Source: a virus
Direction: 5' to 3' (one strand)
DNA length: 56,779 nucleotides
IMG/VR virus record: IMGVR_UViG_3300048538_000331
Location: 1-56,779 of that record
Part shown: in pieces, positions 16,044 through 23,509 of the stretch
Position numbering within the stretch: the first letter of the stretch is position 1
How the letters are laid out: the number at the start of each line of letters is the position of its first letter
Translations under genes and position numbers: made by a program
The notes under the pieces: generated by a model
Told to the model about the DNA's origin: nothing
Seen by the model: the letters and a program-made list of their open reading frames with translations, nothing else
The model's database searches: none

Positions 16044-17312
16044 ATGAAATTCAGAACACTATTATTAGGATTATCTGCGTTGTTTGTAGCATTCAATGCG
16101 GCATTCTTTTCAGTAAGTGGTTTATCTAAACTATTTGCAGGAGCTGCATTTTCTGTAATAATAATGGCAAGTTCATTGGAACTAGCAAAACTAATTACAG
16201 CTGGTTATCTTTACAACTATTGGGAAAGGATAAACAAATCATTTAGAATCTATCTAAGTATTGCAGTAGTTATCCTAATTCTTATAACATCATTAGGTAT
16301 CTATGGATTTCTAACATCAGCATTTCAAGATACATTTAATCAGTATAGTGTAAAAGAAAAACAATTAGCATTCCTACAACAGAAAGAACAATTTTGGGAA
16401 GATGATGTAACACGATATGATGAAGAACTTAAAAGAATTAGTAGTAACATTAGTACTCTTTCTAATGCGAAATCTCAATCAATCCAAGTACGAGACACCT
16501 CGGTGGTTGGGGGCGTTAGAACCACGATATCAACTTCCGAACTTAGGATGGCAGCGAAACGTATCGAAGTTGAAGAAGAAAATCGTAAAGGTGTTCAAGC
16601 CAAAAGAGAAGTAGCATCGGATTCACTACAATCTATTCAGTTAAGAATATTAGATTTAGAATCTATGGAAGGTGTATCATCTGAATTAGGCCCATTAGAA
16701 TATCTTAGTGGATTACTTAACAAACCAATGGACCAGATTATCAACTGGTTTATCCTAATCATTATATTTGTATTCGACCCATTGGCCGTTGCACTTGTAA
16801 TTGCTTTTAACAACGCTGTTAAAGTTGATAGAGGAATTGTTAAAAAAGATAAAGTAGTTCGTAAGAGAGAACTATATGGTGAAGATGATTCCTCTAATGA
16901 TGATAGTGATGAGGAAAAAGAATGGGAAGAAGAACTTACCAATGAATTAGATAACACTTTAGAAGATGGGTTAGAAGATGAAGAGTGGGATGAATCTCAT
17001 GCATTGGATATGGTTCTTAATGATATGGTTGAGGATTTAGATGAAGATGGTAAGATAGATGAAGATATAAACCAAGATGGTATAATTACTGAAGAAGAAA
17101 AAAAGAAAGCATATGAGTTGGGTAATTGGAAACATAGTTTTAATGGTAAACCATATTACTTACATCCTTGGTTTGATTGGAACAAAAAAGAAAGATGGAT
17201 AAACGATAGACAGGCAATAAATCACTGGTTAAATTATAGAGGTGGTAATACAACTGCACTTGAAGAAATAAAAAGTCAATACCCAACAGATTTTAACTCA
17301 AAAACATATTAA
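16044..17312 (+). CDS. Membrane protein with coiled coil and EF-hand loops
   Basis: A 422-aa protein. Three N-terminal membrane segments (about residues 6-25, 31-55 and 68-92) precede a coiled-coil region (about 100-215), a fourth membrane segment (about 232-256), an acidic stretch, and two back-to-back EF-hand-like loops. Loop 2 (341-352, D-x-N-x-D-G-x-I-x-x-x-E) is a perfect calcium loop; loop 1 (331-342) lacks the final Glu. The C-terminus is aromatic (GKPYYLHPWFDWNKKERW). Function unknown; perhaps an envelope-reorganising or injection-related protein. Confidence 0.65.
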   Translation: MKFRTLLLGLSALFVAFNAAFFSVSGLSKLFAGAAFSVIIMASSLELAKLITAGYLYNYWERINKSFRIYLSIAVVILILITSLGIYGFLTSAFQDTFNQYSVKEKQLAFLQQKEQFWEDDVTRYDEELKRISSNISTLSNAKSQSIQVRDTSVVGGVRTTISTSELRMAAKRIEVEEENRKGVQAKREVASDSLQSIQLRILDLESMEGVSSELGPLEYLSGLLNKPMDQIINWFILIIIFVFDPLAVALVIAFNNAVKVDRGIVKKDKVVRKRELYGEDDSSNDDSDEEKEWEEELTNELDNTLEDGLEDEEWDESHALDMVLNDMVEDLDEDGKIDEDINQDGIITEEEKKKAYELGNWKHSFNGKPYYLHPWFDWNKKERWINDRQAINHWLNYRGGNTTALEEIKSQYPTDFNSKTY

Positions 17313-17313
17313 T

Positions 17314-17652
17314 ATGTCAGTACAAATTACAGAAACCGCAAATAAACAATTGCTTCAAAATCTAAAAGAAGAAGATAAATCACCAGAAACACATCATCTT
17401 AGAGTTGGTGTATTAAGTGGTGGTTGTAGTGGTTTACAATACTTTATGGAATTTGGTGAAAAGGATGATTTACTTGAAGGAGATAAAACATTCGAAACCG
17501 AAAGTATAAATGTAGTTGTAGATAAACAATCTTTTATGTATCTTTTAGGTTCACAATTAGATTATTCAAGTGGGTTAAATGGTAAAGGGTTCGAATGGTC
17601 AAATCCAAATGCCAATAGAACTTGTGGGTGTGGTGAAAGTTTTTCACTATAA
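17314..17652 (+). CDS. A-type iron-sulfur carrier (IscA/HesB family)
   Basis: A 112-aa protein with the three family cysteines: C38 in SGGCSGLQY and C104/C106 in TCGCGESF. These carry Fe-S clusters to client proteins. Similar genes occur in other marine phages and cyanophages. It may support Fe-S or iron-dependent phage enzymes, given the many 2OG-Fe(II) oxygenases here. It lies 1 nt after the membrane protein gene. Confidence 0.9.
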   Translation: MSVQITETANKQLLQNLKEEDKSPETHHLRVGVLSGGCSGLQYFMEFGEKDDLLEGDKTFETESINVVVDKQSFMYLLGSQLDYSSGLNGKGFEWSNPNANRTCGCGESFSL

Positions 17653-17655
17653 TGC

Positions 17656-17686
17656 TTGGATAATTCAAATATTTTTCGTATATTTA
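17656..17686 (+). promoter_or_regulatory. Bacteroidota-type promoter P4
   Basis: TTG at 17656-17658, 20 nt, TATATTTA at 17679-17686. It would drive uvsE with a leader of about 25 nt. Confidence 0.8.
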
Positions 17687-17715
17687 CAAAGTAAATAAAA
17701 CTTAAACGAAAGAAT

Positions 17716-18663
17716 ATGAATTTAGGATACGCTTGTATTAACATGACTTTGGGTAAACAAAAACCTAAAGTAACCACTAATCGTTCAATGATTAAAAGAA
17801 CCTTCTTAGAGAAGGGTGTAGAATATGCTGGTGAGTTAGGATTACAGAACTCACGAGATTTATTCACTATATTAGAATGGAACAATCAGAATAATATCAA
17901 ATGTTTTAGATTATCTTCTGAAATGTTTCCATGGGCTTCTGAGTATGATATTGAGAACTCACCATACTACAAACGAATTGAAACAGTACTTCAGGCGTGT
18001 GGACATTATGCAAATACTAATGGTATTCGTATTACCGCACATCCTGGTCCTTTCAACGTACTTGTATCCCCAAGAGAGAATGTAGTAAAAAATACTATTA
18101 CCGATTTGGAAATACATGGTAAGATATTTGATATGTTGGGATTATCTCGTACACCATATAACAAACTAAACATTCATTGCAATGGTGTGTATGGTGATAA
18201 GATTTCTGCTATGGATAGATTCTGTAAGAACTTTGAGAAACTCTCTCCAGCAGTACAAGGTAGATTGACTGTTGAGAATGATGATAAGGCATCTATGTAT
18301 TCAGTAAAAGATTTGATGTACATACATGAACGTATTGGTATTCCAATTGTGTTTGATTATCACCACCACAAATTTAATACAGGTGGTTTATCAGAACAAG
18401 AGGCACTTGAATTGGCAATCTCTACATGGCCAAAAGGTATCAAACCAATTGTTCATTATTCAGAATCAAAAGCATTACATGAGGGTAATGAGAAACTAAA
18501 ACCACAAGCTCATTCTGATTACATCAATGAATTACCTGATTTGTATGGTAACGATGTAGATGTTATGGTAGAGGCTAAGGCAAAAGAACTATCTATACTT
18601 CCATTTATTAATTCCAATAAGTGTGAGTATAGTGGATTATTAAGTACATCAAGTTATGAATAA
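17716..18663 (+). CDS. uvsE: UV damage endonuclease UvsE/UvdE
   Basis: A 315-aa TIM-barrel endonuclease. The start LGYACINMTL, the segment FRLSSEMFPW and the metal-binding ENDDKASMY and VFDYHHHKF motifs are family signatures. It nicks DNA 5' to UV photoproducts, a light-independent repair route, suited to a virus of sunlit water. It replaces the T4 DenV type of repair. Promoter P4 lies just upstream, and it overlaps the following membrane-protein gene by 8 nt. Confidence 0.92.
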   Translation: MNLGYACINMTLGKQKPKVTTNRSMIKRTFLEKGVEYAGELGLQNSRDLFTILEWNNQNNIKCFRLSSEMFPWASEYDIENSPYYKRIETVLQACGHYANTNGIRITAHPGPFNVLVSPRENVVKNTITDLEIHGKIFDMLGLSRTPYNKLNIHCNGVYGDKISAMDRFCKNFEKLSPAVQGRLTVENDDKASMYSVKDLMYIHERIGIPIVFDYHHHKFNTGGLSEQEALELAISTWPKGIKPIVHYSESKALHEGNEKLKPQAHSDYINELPDLYGNDVDVMVEAKAKELSILPFINSNKCEYSGLLSTSSYE

Positions 18664-18976
18664 AATAAAACAACACTTACAGAGATATATAGGTTGGTAC
18701 TTTTTAGTATTATCTATATGGATGATGTTTCAAGAAGGATATGGATTCGAAGGATTCCTTATATTCTTTGCAACAATTATGAAAGTACCACCATTTGATT
18801 TAGTTGGTAGAATGTTTGATTGGGCAGGAGAACTCTCCTATAAATGGGGAATGAGAATAAAAAGTTGGAAAGAAAAACAATCAAGACCAGTTAGAGTATT
18901 AGTAACAATCTTGGCAATAATTTTTATTATTTTCCTTATTTGGATTATGCCAGATGAAGAATGTGTATTATGTTAG
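18656..18976 (+). CDS. Membrane protein
   Basis: A 106-aa protein with three hydrophobic stretches: about residues 11-26, 30-48 (partly amphipathic) and 80-97. It ends in EECVLC, placing two cysteines at the C-terminus. Family not recognised. It overlaps uvsE by 8 nt and the next gene by 7 nt, the start of a run of small genes to 20160. Confidence 0.55.
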   Translation: MNKIKQHLQRYIGWYFLVLSIWMMFQEGYGFEGFLIFFATIMKVPPFDLVGRMFDWAGELSYKWGMRIKSWKEKQSRPVRVLVTILAIIFIIFLIWIMPDEECVLC

Positions 18977-19146
18977 AGCCCAAAGAATGGTTAAGTGAAA
19001 ACGAATGGGAAAACAAACCGATAGAATCGGATGCTTTTTCTCATTACACAATGTTGGATACTCTGATGGCAGAATATGCAAAATATTACATGAAAGAAAA
19101 ATTAAAAGATATTGAAAAGAAAATTAATATTAATAAATTTATTTAA
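18970..19146 (+). CDS. Hypothetical small protein
   Basis: A 58-aa acidic-to-basic protein (MLEPKEWLSENEWENK...) overlapping the upstream gene by 7 nt. An alternative in-frame ATG at 18961 adds three residues. C-terminal Lys/Ile-rich helix. Not recognised. Confidence 0.5.
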   Translation: MLEPKEWLSENEWENKPIESDAFSHYTMLDTLMAEYAKYYMKEKLKDIEKKININKFI

Positions 19147-19148
19147 TT

Positions 19149-19313
19149 ATGGATAGAGGAAAACGATTACAAAAATCAGAATCGGCAAGAGAGAAACGAA
19201 GTAAAACAAAAGAAGTTGTTGATACGATAGAAAAGAGAAAAAATGCTGATGCTAAGAATCTTAAAAAGAAATATAAAAAGATTAAACAAAGACATCACGA
19301 TAACAAACTATAA
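19149..19313 (+). CDS. Hypothetical small, very basic protein
   Basis: A 54-aa ORF beginning MDRGKRLQKSESARE, with about one third Lys/Arg and a single long helix predicted by composition. It lies 2 nt after the previous stop and 1 nt before the next ATG. Probably nucleic-acid associated; no family recognised. Confidence 0.5.
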   Translation: MDRGKRLQKSESAREKRSKTKEVVDTIEKRKNADAKNLKKKYKKIKQRHHDNKL

Positions 19314-19314
19314 T

Positions 19315-19572
19315 ATGGAAAAGGAATATATCAAAAAAAATTTAAAACAGATTAAACAATTATTAGAAGAAGATTCTCCATACATTGCAAAAGAGAGAAT
19401 AGGATTTTTAATTGATGAACTTGAACCAAAAAAAGAAAGACAGTATAGAAGTAGACAAGGTAGAAGTGATAAACAATATGAATCTAATCTGAAAGTAATG
19501 ACATATGGTTGTTTTGGATTGGGTGCTATTCTACTAATGATGATTCTATGGGGTGTGGTAACTAATGGGTAA
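19315..19572 (+). CDS. Small C-terminally anchored membrane protein
   Basis: An 85-aa protein starting at the ATG 1 nt after the previous stop (MEKEYIKKNLKQIKQ...). A longer frame from 19243 would overlap the neighbour heavily. Residues 1-58 are a charged helical region; residues about 63-82 are a hydrophobic anchor (TYGCFGLGAILLMMILWGVV). Function unknown. Confidence 0.55.
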   Translation: MEKEYIKKNLKQIKQLLEEDSPYIAKERIGFLIDELEPKKERQYRSRQGRSDKQYESNLKVMTYGCFGLGAILLMMILWGVVTNG

Positions 19573-19783
19573 TGTAAATAGAATATTAGAAGTAGTAGTA
19601 GTTCACAAAGGCCCTCGTAAAAACTCTAAAGTAATATTAGATGTGTTTGAAAATACAAGAGTCGATGATATTATTAGTACCACAAAAAGAAAACCACTCA
19701 TCCCAAAAGAAAATGAAATATTAGATTTGGGAGTTGGTATATCATTTGTAGAAAGATATAAAAAGAAATATAAATTAAAATAA
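19565..19783 (+). CDS. Hypothetical small basic protein
   Basis: A 72-aa soluble protein overlapping the upstream gene by 8 nt. Beta-rich start (RILEVVVVHKGPRKNSKVILDVF) and a basic tail (FVERYKKKYKLK). Not recognised. Confidence 0.55.
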   Translation: MGNVNRILEVVVVHKGPRKNSKVILDVFENTRVDDIISTTKRKPLIPKENEILDLGVGISFVERYKKKYKLK

Positions 19784-19786
19784 ATT

Positions 19787-19969
19787 ATGAAGAACAAGGT
19801 TACAGAATTTTTAAACACTTGGTATCCAATTATACTTGCATTCATTTGTATGTGTTATTCTATTGGATTAGGATTATTCGGATACACAGAAGAGGCTCAA
19901 TACTCGGCTCATTGGGCAGGAACTATTTTACTATTTGCCATAGCAATCAGACAAAGAAGAGGAAGATGA
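19787..19969 (+). CDS. Small two-helix membrane protein
   Basis: A 60-aa protein with two hydrophobic segments (about residues 12-31 and 40-54) and a basic tail IRQRRGR. It overlaps the next gene by 4 nt (ATGA). Function unknown. Confidence 0.55.
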   Translation: MKNKVTEFLNTWYPIILAFICMCYSIGLGLFGYTEEAQYSAHWAGTILLFAIAIRQRRGR

Positions 19970-20160
19970 ATATAACTATGTTTATAGTGGGTGCTGTAAT
20001 ATTCTCGATATACACCTACTTTACTATTTGGAATATATTCTACGGAGCTAGAAAAAATAGAGAAGAAAACTATCCTGAATACTATGATAGACATGGTTCA
20101 CCTAAACAAGTTGAGGTTAAAAGAAAAAGAAGAACATATAAAAGAAAGACTAAGGTTTGA
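19966..20160 (+). CDS. Small membrane protein with basic tail
   Basis: A 64-aa protein starting at the ATG that overlaps the previous stop (ATGA). One membrane segment (about residues 4-26) is followed by a strongly basic C-terminus (VKRKRRTYKRKTK). The next gene starts with TTG overlapping this stop by 4 nt. Confidence 0.55.
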   Translation: MNITMFIVGAVIFSIYTYFTIWNIFYGARKNREENYPEYYDRHGSPKQVEVKRKRRTYKRKTKV

Positions 20161-20741
20161 AACAAAAGAAGATTTTAATTGTAGTAGGTCATCCTGATAA
20201 GAAATCATTCTGTTGGAGTGGTATCTATAAAACTGCTACAAGACAGATGAGAAAACATAAACAATCATATCGAGTGATTGATTTATACAGAGATTCATTT
20301 GCGAGACCGAGAACTGATTTGATAAAAAAATATCAAGAGTTAGTTACTTGGTCAACTCACATTTACTTTATATCACCTGTTTGGTGGTTTAGATTAACAC
20401 CAAGAATGGAAGTATTCTTTGATGAAGTATTTACACCAGGTTTTGCATACAAGTTTGTAAACTTTACAAAACTATATGCATATCCAAAACCATTCTTGAA
20501 AGATAAGAAAGTTAGAACTTATATTACACATGGAGCTCCATCACTACCTGTCAGAACTCTATATCTTAACTCAGTCAAACTAAGATTGGTGTTGGGTGTG
20601 TTTACCTTCGTTTTCGGATGGAAACTCAGTAGATGGATAAAAACAAAACAATTCTGGTCAGTACCATTTGTTTCTCATAAAAAAAGAACCAAATATTTAA
20701 CTACTGTAAAGAATGATATTAGAAAAGATTTAGGACTTTGA
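20157..20741 (+). CDS. Flavodoxin-fold NAD(P)H oxidoreductase (quinone reductase-like)
   Basis: A 194-aa protein of the Flavodoxin_2 family. The start ILIVVGHPDKKSFCWSG is the FMN/FAD phosphate loop, followed by VIDLYRDSF and the flavin-binding HIYFISPVWWFRLTPRMEVFFDEVFTPGFAY, highly typical of NQO1/KefF/MdaB-type enzymes that reduce quinones by two electrons. Such an enzyme is unusual in a phage and may counter oxidative stress or redirect reducing power. It uses a TTG start that overlaps the previous stop (TTGA). Confidence 0.82.
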   Translation: MKQKKILIVVGHPDKKSFCWSGIYKTATRQMRKHKQSYRVIDLYRDSFARPRTDLIKKYQELVTWSTHIYFISPVWWFRLTPRMEVFFDEVFTPGFAYKFVNFTKLYAYPKPFLKDKKVRTYITHGAPSLPVRTLYLNSVKLRLVLGVFTFVFGWKLSRWIKTKQFWSVPFVSHKKRTKYLTTVKNDIRKDLGL

Positions 20742-22120
20742 AATTAAGAGAAAACCAAATAGAACCAGTAGCAATTGGAGTTGAATTTTTACGAACTCCA
20801 AAAATGAAACCATCGATTATCGTAGCACCAACTGCTTTCGGTAAATCGATTGTTATCGCTGCAATTGCAAAAGAACTTGGTGAAAAGATTTTGGTTCTAC
20901 AACCTTCTAAAGAATTATTAGAACAAAACTATAATAAGTTTATAACTCTCGGTGGAGAGGCATCTATCTATTCTGCTTCAATGGGAAGTAAAGAAATGGG
21001 TGATGTAACTTACGCAACAATTGGTTCTATTATCAATATAGCGTATAAGTTTAAAGAGATGGGGGTCACTAAGATTATAATCGATGAGTGTGATAGGTAT
21101 CCGAGGAACAAATCCGGTCAACTTCGAAGGTTTGTGGACGGTATGAAAGCATCTCATGTACTTGGTCTTACTGCTACCCCCTTAAAATTACAAACCAACA
21201 TGGGAGATACTGGCCCATATTCAAAGTTGGTGATGTTAACAAATCGTTCTAAACATGGAACGTTTTTTAAATACATACTTCATGTTTCTCAGATTCAAGA
21301 TATTGTTAAGTTAAAATATTGGAGTCCTTTAGAATATCAGTCTTATGATTTCGATACAGGTGCCTTAGTTTACAATTCAAGTGGTGCTGAATATACACAA
21401 GAATCTATTGCTCGTTCTTATGAAAACCAAAACATTGGTGATAAGATTGTAAAGAAGGTTGAAGAAGTATATGATAGAAAATCAATTCTTGTAGCAGTAC
21501 CAACGATTGAACAGGCAACAGAACTTGCAAGAAAGATTCCACAATCAGCAGTAGTACATGGTGGAACACCAACTCAAGATAGAAAAAGAATTATTGAAGA
21601 GTTTAGAAATCAACAGATACGAGTTATTGTACAAGTTAATGTACTTACAGTTGGATTCGATTATCCTGAATTAGATTGTTTGATTACAGGTAGACCAACA
21701 TCATCAATCTCTTGGTGGTATCAGTTTGTTGGTAGAGGAACTCGTATTCATCCACAAAAAGAAAATTGTTTAGTTGTGGATTTTGTAGGTTCAGTTGAAA
21801 GATTTGGTAAAGTAGAAGAACTTTATTACAAAGATACTGGTGGTGAAGAATGGGAATTGTTTGGAGAAGGTAAGAAACAAATCACAGGTATTCCAATGCA
21901 CGAAATAGGAATTCACTTAGAAGGTGGAGTTAATCTTGCAGAAAAGAAAAACGAAGATGGTGATATAGAAAAGGTTTATATGACCTTTGGAAAGTATAAA
22001 GGTAAACCCGTCGCATCTATTCCTCCTTATTATAGAAAGTGGTTGGTAGATAATATTACATGGGGCCCTTGGAATATAAAAATTAAAAAAGAAATAGAAA
22101 GACTTGGAAATATAAAATAA
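20738..22120 (+). CDS. SF2 helicase (UvsW-like) with DUF3820-like C-terminus
   Basis: A 460-aa superfamily 2 helicase. Motif I is PTAFGKS (31-37), motif II is DECD (116-119), motif III is TATP (145-148), and motif VI is QFVGRGTRIHP near residue 340. It resembles phage UvsW and type III-restriction-like helicases that remodel branched DNA. After the helicase core, residues about 417-458 (FGKYKGK...IPPYYRKWLVDN) match the DUF3820 pattern, an uncommon fusion. It starts at TTG overlapping the oxidoreductase stop by 4 nt. Confidence 0.85.
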   Translation: MKLRENQIEPVAIGVEFLRTPKMKPSIIVAPTAFGKSIVIAAIAKELGEKILVLQPSKELLEQNYNKFITLGGEASIYSASMGSKEMGDVTYATIGSIINIAYKFKEMGVTKIIIDECDRYPRNKSGQLRRFVDGMKASHVLGLTATPLKLQTNMGDTGPYSKLVMLTNRSKHGTFFKYILHVSQIQDIVKLKYWSPLEYQSYDFDTGALVYNSSGAEYTQESIARSYENQNIGDKIVKKVEEVYDRKSILVAVPTIEQATELARKIPQSAVVHGGTPTQDRKRIIEEFRNQQIRVIVQVNVLTVGFDYPELDCLITGRPTSSISWWYQFVGRGTRIHPQKENCLVVDFVGSVERFGKVEELYYKDTGGEEWELFGEGKKQITGIPMHEIGIHLEGGVNLAEKKNEDGDIEKVYMTFGKYKGKPVASIPPYYRKWLVDNITWGPWNIKIKKEIERLGNIK

Positions 22121-22134
22121 ATTTCGTATATTTG
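22104..22134 (+). promoter_or_regulatory. Bacteroidota-type promoter P5
   Basis: TTG at 22104-22106, 20 nt, TATATTTG at 22127-22134, overlapping the end of the helicase gene. The thyA ATG at 22141 is 6 nt after the -7 box, so the transcript should be leaderless or nearly so. Confidence 0.8.
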
Positions 22135-22140
22135 TATAAT

Positions 22141-23049
22141 ATGAATAACTTAGACTTAGAATACCAAAAATTACTTCAAGAAATAATACTTGATGGAAAA
22201 GAAAAAACCGATAGGACTGGAACAGGTACAAAATCTATTTTCGGTAAACAAATAAGACATAAGATGAGTGAAGGGTTTCCACTTCTTACAACAAAGAAGA
22301 TGGCCATCAAATCAATTATGACAGAACTTAAGTGGTTTCTTAAGGGAGATACCAATATAAAATATCTTGTTGATAACGGATGTAATATTTGGAATGGAGA
22401 TGCTTACAAACAATATCAAAGGGCGTGTATGTATGAACTTGATAGAGATGAACTTACACTTAAAGAGTTTGTAGAAAAAATTAAAACAGATGAAGGATTT
22501 GCAAGAGTTTGGGGAGAACTTGGACCTGTTTATGGGAAACAATGGAGAAGAATTGAAAAAAGACATGGTTCATCTCCAACATATAAAATAGACCAAATCA
22601 AAAATCTTATAGAAAATATTAAAGAAAATCCTGATAGTAGAAGATTGATGGTTAACGCTTGGAATGTTCAAAAGATAGATGAGATGACACTTCCACCTTG
22701 TCATTATGGATTTCAATGTTATGTTCAAGATGGTAGATTATCACTACTATGGAATCAGAGAAGTGTTGATACATTCTTAGGATTACCATTTAATATTGCA
22801 TCTTATGGGATGTTATTACTACTATTATGTAAAGAAACTAATTTAGAACCAGGTGAGTTAATAGGAAACTTAGGAGATACTCATTTATATTTAAATCATT
22901 TAGAACAGGCTGAAGAACAAAGAGTTAGAAGTTCATTTGAATTACCATATGTGAATATATCAAATGTAGATATTCTAAATGGTGAATTTGATTATGAAAT
23001 TATTGGATATAAATCACACCCAACAATTAAAGCACCTTTAAGTAATTAA
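22141..23049 (+). CDS. thyA: Thymidylate synthase ThyA
   Basis: A 302-aa protein converting dUMP to dTMP with methylenetetrahydrofolate. Signature segments: DRTGTGTKSIFG at the start, the catalytic LPPCHYGFQCYV (C187), and NIASYGMLLLLL. The frame extends to a TTG at 22132, but that lies inside the -7 element of P5, so ATG 22141 is the start. dCMP deaminase at 6002 supplies its substrate. Confidence 0.95.
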   Translation: MNNLDLEYQKLLQEIILDGKEKTDRTGTGTKSIFGKQIRHKMSEGFPLLTTKKMAIKSIMTELKWFLKGDTNIKYLVDNGCNIWNGDAYKQYQRACMYELDRDELTLKEFVEKIKTDEGFARVWGELGPVYGKQWRRIEKRHGSSPTYKIDQIKNLIENIKENPDSRRLMVNAWNVQKIDEMTLPPCHYGFQCYVQDGRLSLLWNQRSVDTFLGLPFNIASYGMLLLLLCKETNLEPGELIGNLGDTHLYLNHLEQAEEQRVRSSFELPYVNISNVDILNGEFDYEIIGYKSHPTIKAPLSN

Positions 23050-23050
23050 G

Positions 23051-23221
23051 ATGGAACATAAAAGATTATACGAGATTAAGATTCAACAACTCGAAAAAGA
23101 AAATAAAGAACTTAAATTAAAACTTGAAAAACAAGAATTAATTAAAGAAGGTTATAAGGAAGAAATTTCTAAGTGGAATAAAAAATATAAAGATTTAAAA
23201 AACCAAATAAAAAATGGATAA
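23051..23221 (+). CDS. Small coiled-coil protein
   Basis: A 56-aa ORF starting 1 nt after thyA. Nearly all Lys, Glu, Leu and Ile with heptads (IQQLEKENKELKLKLEKQEL), a classic parallel coiled coil. The next small ORF starts inside its end. Function unknown. Confidence 0.5.
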   Translation: MEHKRLYEIKIQQLEKENKELKLKLEKQELIKEGYKEEISKWNKKYKDLKNQIKNG

Positions 23222-23324
23222 TAAAGAAATAATTAAAAAAATTTTAGAATTAAAACTTATAAAACCACAAACACAGAAGATTAAGGCACAAATCCAAAAA
23301 CTTCAACAAAAATTAACTAAATGA
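23214..23324 (+). CDS. Very small helical protein
   Basis: A 36-aa ORF (MDNKEIIKKILELKLIKPQTQ...) overlapping the coiled-coil gene by 8 nt and the PspC-like gene by 4 nt (ATGA). The double overlap on both sides supports it as a real, translationally coupled gene, though it is too short to assign. Confidence 0.4.
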   Translation: MDNKEIIKKILELKLIKPQTQKIKAQIQKLQQKLTK

Positions 23325-23509
23325 AAAACTTTTATAGAAGTAAATCAAACAGAATACTATCAGGTATATGTGGTGGTTTAGGAGAATACTTTGATACAGA
23401 CCCATTGTTGTGGAGATTGGTATTCATTATATTATTCTTTTGTCCTGCACCAATATTTCTTTTATACATTATAACAACATTTATAACAAATTCAATAGAT
23501 TATGATTAG
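23321..23509 (+). CDS. PspC-domain membrane protein
   Basis: A 62-aa protein that is a bare PspC domain: RSKSNRILSGICGGLGEYF, DTDPLLWRLVFIILFF, then a membrane helix. PspC proteins sense or stabilise the inner membrane under stress. A phage copy may protect the host membrane, or tune it before lysis. It overlaps metK by 8 nt, so the two are expressed together. Confidence 0.85.
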   Translation: MKNFYRSKSNRILSGICGGLGEYFDTDPLLWRLVFIILFFCPAPIFLLYIITTFITNSIDYD

